From Agrypnia vestita (Eukaryota > Arthropoda > Insecta > Trichoptera > Phryganeidae), in NCBI GenBank assembly GCA_016648135.1, contig JADDOH010000477.1, positions 248,001 to 312,000 on the forward strand: 64,000 nt of DNA. Reading direction: 5' to 3'. The notes under the pieces are model-generated. The model saw nothing but the letters and a program-made list of their open reading frames with translations. It searched no databases and was not told the origin of the DNA. Position 1 is the first letter of the stretch. Each line of letters begins with the position of its first letter. Both the position numbers and the translations under genes were made by a program. This document shows, in pieces, positions 10,479-20,478 of the stretch.

Positions 10479-11243
10479 AGCCTCAGATACACATGCTTAT
10501 TTAGTGGCACGTGAGCATGCGCAGTATCGACTTTGACAGTGGCATGCTTATTAGTGGCATGTGTGTACGCACATTGCTAGAAATGAGCATGCCACCTAGT
10601 GGCATGCTCAAAAATCAACCGCCGATTGATTTATAAGCATGCCACTGTCATTCACCATAGAGAAGGGGTATCTTTGGAGCATGTGTGAACAGGCTTGCTT
10701 ATTTATGAGCATGCTTATGTCATTCGCGGGCTTCGCGGCCAGTATTATCAATGCGATCTTCTCAGTCCGCGACAGATGAAACAAATATGGCGCGTTGGGG
10801 AGATGATAAAACATTACTTTTCGTGACTTATTATAGGAATCACGAATGTCTGTGGAATACTTGGTCACCGTTGTGTAAAAATAATATAGTGAGAAATAAT
10901 GTTTATTAATGGGCATGAATGATTCAAATCTTACAATAAAAATTATATAAACTAAAATCAAAAGTGTGCGGATGGAAACTCGGGAACTTTTTTGATTTGG
11001 TTCACTTGAATTTTCTATTTCAGTTTGCAAAGTTTCCATTTTGAACAAGAGCGTCTCTATTCTATGACAAGAGCATGCCACTAATAAGCATGTGTGTTTG
11101 ATTGTTAGCTTTGGGCATGCTTATTTATGATCATGCCACTAATAAGCATGCCAGTAATGAGCAAGTGTGTACAGTTGTTAGGGCATGCTTATTAGTGGCA
11201 TGCTCATTAGCATGCCACTAAAGAAGCATGTGTATCTGTACCT
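10479..11243. mobile_element. PIF/Harbinger-like DNA element
   Basis: The ends are inverted repeats (left AGCCTCAGATACACATGCTT, right inverse AGGTACAGATACACATGCTT) flanked on both sides by TAA (10476-10478 and 11244-11246), the 3 bp target duplication typical of PIF/Harbinger. Subterminal GCATGCCACTAATAAGCATG palindromes are repeated many times inside both ends. The centre holds a broken MADF reading frame. No transposase is visible, so it is non-autonomous. Confidence 0.65.
10751..10990 (+). pseudogene. MADF (Myb/SANT-like) domain remnant
   Basis: The plus strand from ATG at 10751 encodes 52 residues including DDKTLLFVTYYRNHECLWN and a stop at 10907. After a frameshift, MNDSNLTIKII and TKIKSVR continue. 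This order (acidic start, Y-x-N-H-x-x-LW, then V-x-x-K-I-K-x-x-R) is that of a MADF DNA-binding domain. PIF/Harbinger elements commonly encode a Myb/SANT/MADF-type partner of the transposase. A 157-codon frame on the opposite strand is longer but has no domain signal. Dead copy. Confidence 0.55.
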
Positions 11244-11246
11244 TAA

Positions 11247-11764
11247 GACCAAGGATAATGCCTCTACTCTCTCATACAGAGATATCTTTCATAATAAAGT
11301 ACTCATGCTCACTATAACCGCCTTACTAAAATAATATGTTCTAACGATACATTATCCCCTTTATGACTAACAAATCCATTATTCTACCGCCATGAAAGTA
11401 AGTATTGTGTCAATCGGATTAATATGACATTAATACAATAAACATTAATATTAATACGCACAACCGGGCAGGTAAATTATGTTGTTCTGGGAGGTTGACC
11501 CAATAAACACGAGTGTTGTATATTTTACGAGAGGATTCGGCTAATCTCTGCGAATCGAACATCGTTAATAATTTATTACTCGATTTTATTAATGCTAACA
11601 AACTACTTGATTGTGTTTAAATATTCAAAATAATAAAATATTAGCGGTAAAACTGTATGCAATGGGTAATTCAAATATAAATTTACGGTACATTCCTTGT
11701 ACCATTGAAATAAAAATTTTGACAACATGTATCTTTGTAAAAGTAAAACAAATCTATATATACT
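11247..11764. other. No gene seen
   Basis: AT-rich spacer, stops in every frame. Confidence 0.4.
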
Positions 11765-12030
11765 ATGTCGTGGGAAGGACTATGTCTCTAGCATATTCTA
11801 TTTAAATATATGAAAAAATAGATTTAGAACATAATTTTACACTCGTATACAACTTAAAAAAAAAAGATAATGTGTGGATATTCTTACTGTGGAATTGGTG
11901 AACGTTGCATTGTGTAAAATGATCACTTAAACCAGTTCATAAGTCCTGGGCTACCCTATAAAGCCTTTCATACATGTTTGTCGTATAAATAGCATCGTCT
12001 CTATGAGACATCTATGAAAAACAGAGACTA
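11765..12030. mobile_element. Family C MITE, partial copy
   Basis: Contains 'gataatgtgtggatattctt', 'gtggaattggtgaacgttgc', 'aaatgatcacttaaaccag' and the end motif 'tctctatgagacatctat', in the order found at 57.3 and 57.7 kb. One arm is missing. Confidence 0.6.
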
Positions 12031-14190
12031 CATTGAAACGCATCACTGAAATATCAAAAAAAATATTACCGTTAACGCTCAATTACTTAACATCACGCTG
12101 TTTTACCGCGGAGGTCGACAGGGAGGATAGAGCGCCACACTATTGTAGGTTGATACACAACTCTCTCTTAGTCCATATTCATACACTATTGAGGCTCCTA
12201 ATAGCTTACACTTTTTTTTCTGTATTCAACCTGCTATTTTCAAAAAGGCTAATGAGAGCCTTCGCGTTACTAGGTAGTATTTCTAACATTATTTTCATTT
12301 TATATCTGCGTTATAACCACAGTCCTTTTATATTTCACGCCCCGTAGGCAAGTATTGTTTGTATGAATAAAAAGGCATTTTTCCTTTTTTTTCTTCTACT
12401 GTTTGTCCAATTATGGATCTCCACTTCGTACTGGCAATCATTAATTAATCTATAGCAGCTTAAAATTGATATACCGCGGTTCTTCAAAACAATTGCCTTA
12501 CATTTTAGAGTCAGGATATCATTTGTCTTACAGGGAATTTTATCATTATCAAGGGGATGGGGTGATTAAGGGGAGAGCCTATTTTTTGTGCAGAATTTTC
12601 AAGAGTATCAATATAAAATTTGGTTAAAATTGGTCAAATAATATTGGACTGTATGTGGGATACAAAAGCAAAGTCAGAAAAATAAAAATAAGATATTACA
12701 TTAAAAATAATATATTATCAGATATAATATCACAGTATAAATTTTAATCATTAATTAAAAGTTAATTAATAGGTTGAAATGTTTTATTTTAAACTAAATA
12801 AAGACACGTGATTAAAAATTGCTACTCGGCCTCACACGAAAATTTCTCTGAAAAAAATAATGCTTGCAAATAAGAAAATATCTGAAACAATGCTAATCAA
12901 AATTTTTTTTCAAGATCTATTTTGTTGTTAAAAAAAAAACATTTGGCGACTAGGCTTTTTATGTATTTAAATATAAATTTGAGGGCATCTAAACTGATTA
13001 CGGAAATGACGTTGAGAGCTAAAAGTATTTGCTTTGACCCACAAATTCCATACGGACTATGAATAATCAATAATTAGATTTTTAGAGAATATTTGCTGTG
13101 TCACGCTAATTTTTTAATTTGTTTTTATTCCTAAAGTAGATAATGCAATAATTTTTATATTTCCTAATATATGCAGCATAATATACGTATATTAAATTTT
13201 TAATCAAAAGTAAGTATCACGTATTTTTTAATTTTTTTCTTAAAAGTCGTTTGTGTTATCATCCCTAATATCCCCTGGTAGTTCCATATATAATTTCATC
13301 CTACTGCAGATTCATCATAGAAGTTTGCGATCTTGTTTTCTTGCAGAAAGCTAATCTTATTTCTTCTTGTGCAGTGGTCATGTTCATGTGTTTTTTTTTT
13401 ATTTTCCTTAAAATTTTTATATTTTCTTAATAATTCAAATATTCTCCATTGATATTTTTATATATAAATACAAGTACATTTAATTTAATTATTTGTCTAA
13501 ATGTCATTTTTTGTAAGCTTTCTAACATCACTTTAATTATTGTGTATCGATTTATTTTTATTATAATTCTTAATGATTTTTTTGAAGTATTGTTAATTTT
13601 TCAATTCTTCTTCATTAGCCAGAAATAGTATACTGCTGCAGTAGTTGATGATGGAAACTATTATTGCATTATATATTTATATTTTTGCACGATTCCGTTT
13701 TATATATCTTCTGATTCTTCCCAAGAGTGAAATTGGTTTTGCAATTTTTTATATTTTTTTTATAATAAAGATGTATTGACGCAGGTCAAATTTTATAATA
13801 TTCCCGTCCTTACACTTCATTTAAAAATATATTTTACATACACCGCTGATTTTTTCTTCTTCAGCTTCTTCCTATAATAATGTATCGTTAGTCCAGAGAC
13901 GTAGGTAGATAGATACATGCTTTGGCATACCGCCCACGCTCTAGAACCGTATTCCATCAGTTATAGTTTCTAAGGTAAAGCTGTCCAGTTCATTGCCAAT
14001 TTAACTTGGGTGTTCATCTACTTAGGTTCGACGCGAATGTCTTCATTTCCGATTCCATTTCGCAAGGAGCGCTCCAAACATAGCCGTTACCACGGCTCGT
14101 TAGCTCAGCTGAAACTTGCGGATGAAACTTGCCGGACGTGTCCAAGTTTCGACACTGCAGGTCAGAATTAGGGTTATGCAGCAATATTAA
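12031..14190. other. No gene seen; mostly AT-rich
   Basis: Mostly featureless AT-rich DNA. From about 13860 to 14190 the base composition is more balanced and looks unique, but no domain, RNA or known repeat was recognised. Confidence 0.4.
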
Positions 14191-14194
14191 ATAC

Positions 14195-14509
14195 TGTCAC
14201 GAGTCGAAAACAATAATAACTACACGTAATGGCAAGCCTTTAGAACATTCTACGTGAATTTGGAATATACTAAATGTAATAGATCTGAGGAACGTATGTC
14301 GCGACGCCAGAAAGAGACTGCATGACAGAGAGAGAGAAGGTATAAAAAGGCGCGTGAATGTCGAGTCGCTCTCTCTTTTGCTACCATTGTTATTCAGACC
14401 GCATCTTACTGTACAAAGGTTCGTCTAAACCATTATTGTCACCGAATAAATACTTATGAGAACAAGGTCTTTACTTGGAGCTTCCTCATCCCGAAACATG
14501 AGTATTACA
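14195..14509 (+). mobile_element. Solo LTR candidate
   Basis: The stretch begins TGTCACGAGTC and ends GTATTACA, agreeing with the TG...CA rule. It contains a TATA box, a candidate initiator TTCAGAC near 14394 and AATAAA at 14445-14450, the ordered signals of an LTR. The 5 bp flanks (AATAC and CTAAA) do not match, so the borders or the call could be wrong. Confidence 0.4.
14341..14350 (+). promoter_or_regulatory. TATA box
   Basis: TATAAAAAGG, preceded by GA-rich sequence and followed by a CT-rich segment and a TTCAGAC initiator-like motif about 50 bp on. Probably the promoter of the candidate LTR. Confidence 0.5.
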
Positions 14510-15078
14510 CTAAAGAATTCCGGAATGTTCCAGAAAATCGTATCATTATAAATACGCAGCGGCATGGTGCTGTATACAGAGTTATTTTGACAAGCGAAAA
14601 TCTATGAAAACCATGAATTTGACCATAAATAAGCGATTGATATGTATAAATAAAGCAAAATGGATACCTATGTTAAGTATTGACGAATAGTGTGAATTAT
14701 AGAACAGCTCAGATTAAATTCATGTTAAGTGTTTCGTTTGCTCCCCACAATAAGGATCCCGTGAAAATTTGGATAGTAAATGTGGGTATCTAAAAAGATA
14801 CAAACTTAATAAATTACAGTTGTAGAACTAAATGAAAATGGAATTAATTAGTTTAACACGCTTGCTACCGCTATGTATGAATAAAACTTACCATGACTAC
14901 TATTTTTTTAAATTAATCATGACTGTGCTTTTGAAAAATACATAGATAGATTATAAAAATAATAGTAAATATATTATTGATAGGAAGATAAATAAATTCA
15001 AAAACAAAATAGAAAAAATAATTTATTAACTTTAATTAATTTTAGTAGACGAGGCACTCAAGATGTGTAAGCACTTGG
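14510..15078. other. No gene seen
   Basis: AT-rich spacer. A GGAATGTTCCAGAAAA motif at about 14521-14536 matches part of the family 2 foldback arm at 36.55 kb. Confidence 0.4.
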
Positions 15079-15199
15079 TGAACATCTTCTGTGTATAGTT
15101 TTCTAGGATATTCTGTCATGTATATGTGATCTCTCTGGCCAGAGAGGTCATATATATATATACGGCAGAGTATCCCAGAAAACTATACACAAAAGATTC
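15079..15199. repeat. Long hairpin, arms about 60 bp, no loop
   Basis: TTCTGTGTATAGTTTTCT...CTCTCTGG is mirrored by CCAGAGAG...AGAAAACTATACACAAAA, meeting at 15138/15139. Mismatches are few. Foldback element or remnant; no coding content. Confidence 0.65.
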
Positions 15200-15384
15200 T
15201 GAATGGTCGTGAAAACCCGAGAACATTTTTATCAATACGGCTGATGGTGATTCGAAACCTATCTAGCCACTGATCCGACAATAGATGGAACAAACACACA
15301 CCATAGGACAATTTGTGAGAAAATATGTCTCCAACATAGATGTACTCTGTTTTCGACACGGCATTGAAATTCAATATCAACAAC
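15200..15384. other. No gene seen
   Basis: Unassigned DNA between the hairpin and the hammerhead motif; a 67-codon minus-strand frame has no recognisable domain. Confidence 0.4.
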
Positions 15385-15391
15385 ACATCAT

Positions 15392-15436
15392 CAGCCCTGA
15401 TAAAAGACCCTGCAATAGGATTTGAAACGTCGGTTG
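15392..15436 (+). ncRNA. Hammerhead ribozyme motif (family 2, decayed)
   Basis: The core CTGATAA (15397-15403) differs from CTGATGA at the essential G. GAAAC is at 15424-15428 and GTC at 15429-15431. Helix I is 5 bp: CAGCC (15392-15396) with GGTTG (15432-15436). Helix II is imperfect. Helix III is the loopless palindrome ACGT. A related copy is at 36.5 kb. Probably inactive. Confidence 0.45.
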
Positions 15437-15677
15437 GCCTGAAAGGTCGTAGAAAAACTCAAACCAGAAGATAAATCATGAAAAAACTTATCGTGTAAGG
15501 TTTATAGTGAAGGGTTAACTGATTTTCTTCATATTTAAGTATTTTATTAAACAAAGTACAAAGAAACCTTTTTTTCAAGTTTTATTGCATACAGTTTATT
15601 ACAATTTTTATAATTTTTTTTTCTAGTCTATTAAAACAATAAAATACATAATTTATATAATTGTGTTATACAAAATA

Positions 15678-15714
15678 CCGCTCCATTTAAGAGCATTGCT
15701 CTTAAATGGAGCGG
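15678..15714. repeat. Perfect 17 bp hairpin, 3 nt loop
   Basis: CCGCTCCATTTAAGAGC (15678-15694) pairs exactly with GCTCTTAAATGGAGCGG (15698-15714). No T-run follows to suggest a terminator. Origin unknown. Confidence 0.7.
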
Positions 15715-15782
15715 ACGAGGTACTTTGCATTGTTACATATATTTTTTAAAATTATATATATATAATTAATTTACATATAATT

Positions 15783-16040
15783 CAGAATATTTTGAGTTTG
15801 TTTAAATCTTTCAGAACAGTGCTGGATTTATGTCACAGAGACATTATTAATCAATTAGTGTATATTATAGATATCTCACAGAGACGAAACTGTATTAATT
15901 ATGGGAAAGTAGGTATAGAAGTCATTTGGGTGTACACAGGACTTATGACCTGTCTTTTTATGGTTGGCTTAAGTGACAAACATCAAACAATTGACACTGA
16001 TACCATGAAGGTATCAGTGTCAATTGTTTGATGATTCTTA
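15783..16040. mobile_element. Family C MITE, one arm plus perfect hairpin
   Basis: One family C arm (TTTGAGTTTGTTTAAAT to TAGGTATAGAAGTC and onward) ends in a perfect 24 bp inverted repeat at 15981-16004 and 16010-16033 with a 5 nt loop. The other arm is missing. Confidence 0.6.
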
Positions 16041-16109
16041 AGAAGACTTCTTGTGTATTTTTAAGCATTTTTTGATTTGGTGAGAATTCGGCACGATTCA
16101 ACTCACATT

Positions 16110-16500
16110 GAATAACTGAAATTCTCACCCCATGAAAATCGACGTAGTCGTCATCCTTAACGTAGCGACAGTGTCAGACGGCGGCTCAAGGTAAATGTAG
16201 TTCACACCGACCGGGGAAACGTCCCGTGCTAACATTCTCAGCCACTTTATATTCCAATTAGGGTTTTAGGGGAGGAAGGAAAAATGTTAACAAGGGTAAA
16301 TCCTCTTAACGGCTGCGAAGCCTCGAGCCATAACCGTCTCCAGGTGCCTCGACACACCGCGGGCCCCCGTCCTTCTCCAAACAAGTTGTTTAATAACGGT
16401 TTATGATTTTAGAGGAATTAATATAGGTCCCCCGCTTCCATCTTGTAAGTTTCCCTTCTCGCACTATCGAGACCTTATAAGTCGCGTTATGTATTTGTTC
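16110..16500. other. GC-rich unique non-coding block
   Basis: Balanced base composition, many CpG, no open frame of note and no repeat match. Contains an AT-rich core near 16390-16425 (TTTAATAACGGTTTATGATT). A candidate conserved non-coding element. Confidence 0.4.
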
Positions 16501-16859
16501 AAAAGGATGAAAGCCTTTGTAAACAAAGCTTTACATTTTTTGGAGATGTATTCAGCTTATATTCGAATACTACAAAATACTACAAACTTTTATTAAGTTT
16601 CACCTGACTATAAGCGAGGAATAAATTTGGTATATAGACGTATTCCTGATGACAACATAATAACTATTCATTAATTTTACAAAAGAAGTTTAATTATACA
16701 AAAAATAAATTTGAATGCTGATTTATCGGACATTGTGCATGCCAGTAACTATTGTCATTTTTTTTTTAAATTTTAAAATTAACGTTTGTAATGCCATGCG
16801 ATCGAATTCAAAAGTAACATAAATGTTTTGAAATCAACCTGTTTGTCAATTTTGTCGAC
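16501..16859. other. No gene seen
   Basis: AT-rich spacer without recognised signals. Confidence 0.4.
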
Positions 16860-16874
16860 GGTGCGTTTATTTTA

Positions 16875-17120
16875 TTAACTTTAATAGAGATAGAAGACTT
16901 TAAGGGCAATCGCAGAGAGAACGCTTAGAGATCTAATCCGCAATGAAAAAAAAGATGGATCTGTGGCATCGAAGATATTGTACGATTGAGCAGAGCAAGA
17001 AGAAGATTCTGGAAAGATCATGTAAACAGAATGGTCATCGTCGTCCTGGAAGACCGCCTAAAAGATGAGGGAGAATTGGAACTCGACGTCCTAACAGAAT
17101 AGCAGCTTACTGTCAGAACA
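16875..17120 (+). pseudogene. LINE ORF2 C-terminal relic
   Basis: Reads LRAIAERTLRDLIRNEKK, then in other frames RRRFWKDHVNRMVI and RPGRPPKR, followed by stops. The same order occurs on the minus strand at 25.9-26.15 kb, so both derive from one LINE family. Only the post-thumb region remains. Confidence 0.5.
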
Positions 17121-17486
17121 GACCAACAGACAACAAGAGAAAGACATACGTATATTGTGATTACTCGTATTACTATGGCCGTTTAAAAATCGCCTTTTTG
17201 GTCATTTTTTTAAACGAATGTTTTAAATTTCTTTTTATACTCGTATTTTTTATTTTTCACAAGACAATGGTACAAAGCAGAGTTGAAGAAAACCATAACC
17301 CGTGGAAGGTTACCAACTAGATCTAATGAAGTCAGAAATGCTCCAGCTGGGAACAGATGACGCCGAATGGTGTCTTTGCTATCAGCGACCATGACAGCTC
17401 TGTCAAGAGCATAGCAAAGAAGATGAAAAATCTTAACCAGATACAAGAAGACGGCTCTCTTAGGAGAATTTTGGGGGATTAGGGAG
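17121..17486. other. No gene recognised
   Basis: A 78-codon minus-strand frame (17210-17446) is open but has no domain I recognise. Treat as unassigned. Confidence 0.3.
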
Positions 17487-17690
17487 TGTGTAAGATGCCC
17501 ACCCGTGCAGAGACATCTTCTTGCGTTGGCACATGACGTGTATTGTGTGAGGGTGCATGTGACTGTGAGATGATTTGGCAGAGGCAGAATAAGTAGATGG
17601 ATATAGGGTGTAAATTATACACACGATTAACTGTAGTAATTTATTGACACAAATTTACCGAGGTGTTGAATACGTTAAGTACAGAAATAG
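17487..17690 (+). repeat. Dispersed repeat D, copy 1 (truncated)
   Basis: Begins TGTGTAAGATGCCCACCCG and shares AGATGGATATAGGGTGTAAA and CGATTAACTGTAGTA with copies at 33.96 and 53.98 kb. The 3' half is missing. Possibly a solo LTR. Confidence 0.5.
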
Positions 17691-18479
17691 ATATATTTAA
17701 GAATATATGAGAAGCAATATTTACATCAATATATGTTTGAAATTTGTCATCCATTATGTATCAGATTAGATGTCACTGTTGGTAATGAATGAGACATCTA
17801 TTTTGTGGCAAGAATTATGAGGCAAAATTCAATAATAATATAATATATCTAGAAATAGCTGTAACCCCTAAAAAATGGCGGTACTTTTACATGTTGGCAC
17901 CTAAGGAATAAGTATGTACATATTTATTTTATTTAAAAAAAAATTCGCGAAAAAAAATTTTCGATTTTTTTTAAATGTTCGAAAAAAAATTTACTATCAA
18001 AAAGTTAGGGGCGTTAAACGAAGTTACGCGACGAACGGACGGAATTATTCTTTATTCTATATTATCTATATAATTCTATAATATATATTATAAAATAAAG
18101 TAATTTTTCGTAATTGGGATAATGATGTCCCTCCAGTAGATAAAATCCATAAATTGTTGAAAATTTAGAACACGCTCAAAATATTGTGAATAAATAAAAA
18201 ATACATTGGCTTATTGACGATGAATCCCATTTTAGCAGCGGTTTATCTAGAATTGTTACTAGGTATATTTATCATTTGCGAAAGCCTGAATTCGTTGTTT
18301 CGATTACTAATAATTATGCGATCTTTTTCAGATTTCACTATCTATAAATTTGGCTACAAACAAAGAAAAAATATAAAAAATTCTGAACGATACTTTACAC
18401 ATATAAGTTCTAAAGCATTTCAGCTAAATTATTGTTATATTTAGATAAAAGCAATTGTTTAGTACGCTGTTGAGTACAA
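17691..18479. other. No gene seen
   Basis: AT-rich spacer with A/T runs near 17930-17990; a 76-codon frame at 18214 lacks recognisable features. Confidence 0.4.
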
Positions 18480-19040
18480 AATAAAATTTAATACCTGCCC
18501 ACTTGATGCGACCGCCTCCCCGGCGAGGGTGGCGCGCGACAGGAAGGTCTCAACCCCTCTCGCCGGGGTGGAAAAGTCAATTTTTACAAATAAATTTGCA
18601 AATGACGGCGGAAAAAAGGAGGCCTTTTTTAAGAAACGTAATTTTACCCCTCTCGGCGTCATCCCCCTGAATTATTCATCCGCTTCCGCCCGCGCCCCAA
18701 GGTTAGCGGGTCAACAGTTGAGCGGTTAAGGCTTACAGTAACAACAGCGAGCGTATTAAAGGGAGGTTAATGTCCGTTGTGAAATCTGTGATCTTGGAAC
18801 GGGCGTTACGCCAGTCGTTAGGAACTTTGCTCCGTCGTTACCGGCCGTTGGAATTTATAACCGTCGTTACAAAACTAAATAACTGTCACCTCTAAAGGCT
18901 CCTAATTTACAGGCACACTTAGCGCGAATTATTTCTAAACGACTCGGTAATTCAATATTTCAAACTAATAAGGCTCGGCTTAGTTCGGCGAGGCTGGCGC
19001 TAGGCTCGCTGGGTGCCGTCTTGACACTTGTGAAATATAT
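18480..19040. other. GC-rich unique non-coding block
   Basis: Sharp rise in G+C and CpG without repeat matches. The short frames on both strands around 18459-18729 are overlapping and lack coding character. Candidate conserved non-coding DNA. Confidence 0.4.
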
Positions 19041-19149
19041 TCATTATTGTTACATTAATATTTTTTTCATTTATATTACACTCATTAGGCCCCATGAAAC
19101 GCGTTTATAAACCTTAATTTTGCCTCTTTTTTACCAAGCAATCTAAGCA

Positions 19150-19770
19150 CTACAACAATTTAAAATAGCAAGAATCATCAGAAAATTGGTAGATATATCA
19201 ATAACACAGACATCACAGACACAGGCAATGAGAATCATATTAAAAATAAATACCTATATACACCAGAATTGAAGAAACGAGAAAAGCACTCAATCGGATG
19301 GAAATTAAAAAAAATATTTATGACGTTCTCATATTTATACATAAAATTTTCAATAACAAAATGCCAAAATATTGTTAGAACAAAATTATTGCAAATTGTG
19401 ATGTGCATACATATAACACCAGAAATAGGAATAGAATAAGATAACCATATAAGAAAAAATTATATTCACAGAATTGTATAATGTACAGAGGTATAAAGAT
19501 ATACGATGAGATGCCAGAAAACCAGAAAAAATATGAATATTATAAATAAGATGAATAAATTTATAAAAAAATGCTATAATTATTGTAAAACGTTTAGAAT
19601 TGTAGAGCATAAGATGTATTATTAATTATAGATTGTACCATAGATTAGATTAGATGTAAATGTTAATATACAGGTAATTATGGATAGTATATTAGTAATA
19701 GATTTAAGAATATAAAGTTTTAAATACTAGTTAATATACAAACTGTAATATTAACTAACTTAAGAAATAA
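19150..19770 (+). pseudogene. LINE ORF2 C-terminal relic with 3' end
   Basis: Pieces in shifting frames read QAMRIILK, EIKKNIYDVLIFIHKIFNNKMPK, then VHTYNTRNRNRIR, NCIMYRGIKIYDEMPENQKK. The HxYNTRxxxxxRxP and SVxYxGxKLYNxLP-like order is typical of the end of CR1-type insect LINE ORF2. Many stops. A related copy is at 46.9 kb. Confidence 0.6.
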
Positions 19771-19999
19771 ATTTTTAAAAAAGACAGCGGTATAAATGGG
19801 AGTGACTCGTAGTCCAGTGAGTACGGACGTACACTGGTTTCCATACCGTGGGCTCCAAGTCTGGGTATTTTTTGTGACAAGCTTAGCTGTAGTTTAATAA
19901 TTGGGCCTTTTTACATGTTGCAGCGTAAAAAATAAAAAAAGAACAAATGACAAACTAAATTATATTGTGATCTTGTGAATCTGCGATAAGGAATTCAAT

Positions 20000-20335
20000 A
20001 ATTAAAGAACAAACAAAAACGAAGAATGTTAAAGTATCCATCAGAAGGCTTAAATGGTAATGGACTGGACATACAATCAGAGGAAGAGAGAAATGGTCAA
20101 AAACAATAATGTATTGGTTCACAAGAGATAAGAAAAGGAAACGAGGCCGGCCTTTAAGAAGATAGGTGGATGAGATCAAAGCTACAGCAGGTGGCGCGTG
20201 GACCAGAATAGCAAAAGATAGGGAGGAATGAAGGAAATTGTAGGAAGCCTTTACCAAAAGGCATACAGACGGAACTGTCATGGTGTGACAGCCTAACTGT
20301 TCACAAACATGTTGATGTCTGAATAAGGGGTATTA
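20000..20335 (+). pseudogene. LINE ORF2 C-terminal relic
   Basis: Reads RRLKWxWTGHTIRGREKWS, then KRKRGRPLRR, TAGGAWTRIAKDREEWKKL and EAFTKRHTDGTVMV before stop and an A-rich tail (about 20329-20348). This is the usual LkWxGHixR...GRPxxRWxDxik...DRxxWkxLxEAy end of RTE/I-type LINEs. One in-frame stop is visible. Confidence 0.65.
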
Positions 20336-20478
20336 AAAAAAATAATAATCTGCGATCATACAGCTAAAATGATGATGGTAAGTGTATATCTACAGTCTGG
20401 ATGAATCTTAATGTAGCTAGAAACGAGTAGCACGGTTCCGTACTACTATTTCCAATCCGCTTTTGGTCGTTTAATAAT
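20336..20478. other. No gene seen
   Basis: Short spacer. Confidence 0.3.

Noticed and set aside
10608..11081. 157-codon minus-strand open frame
   Set aside because: It lies antisense to the MADF remnant inside a Harbinger-like element and shows no domain; taken as a shadow.
12033..12347. 104-codon plus-strand frame
   Set aside because: Hydrophobic, low-complexity residues typical of T-rich DNA; no homology I can name.
17210..17446. 78-codon minus-strand frame as a host exon
   Set aside because: No recognisable domain and no clear splice context; neighbouring DNA is repeat-derived.
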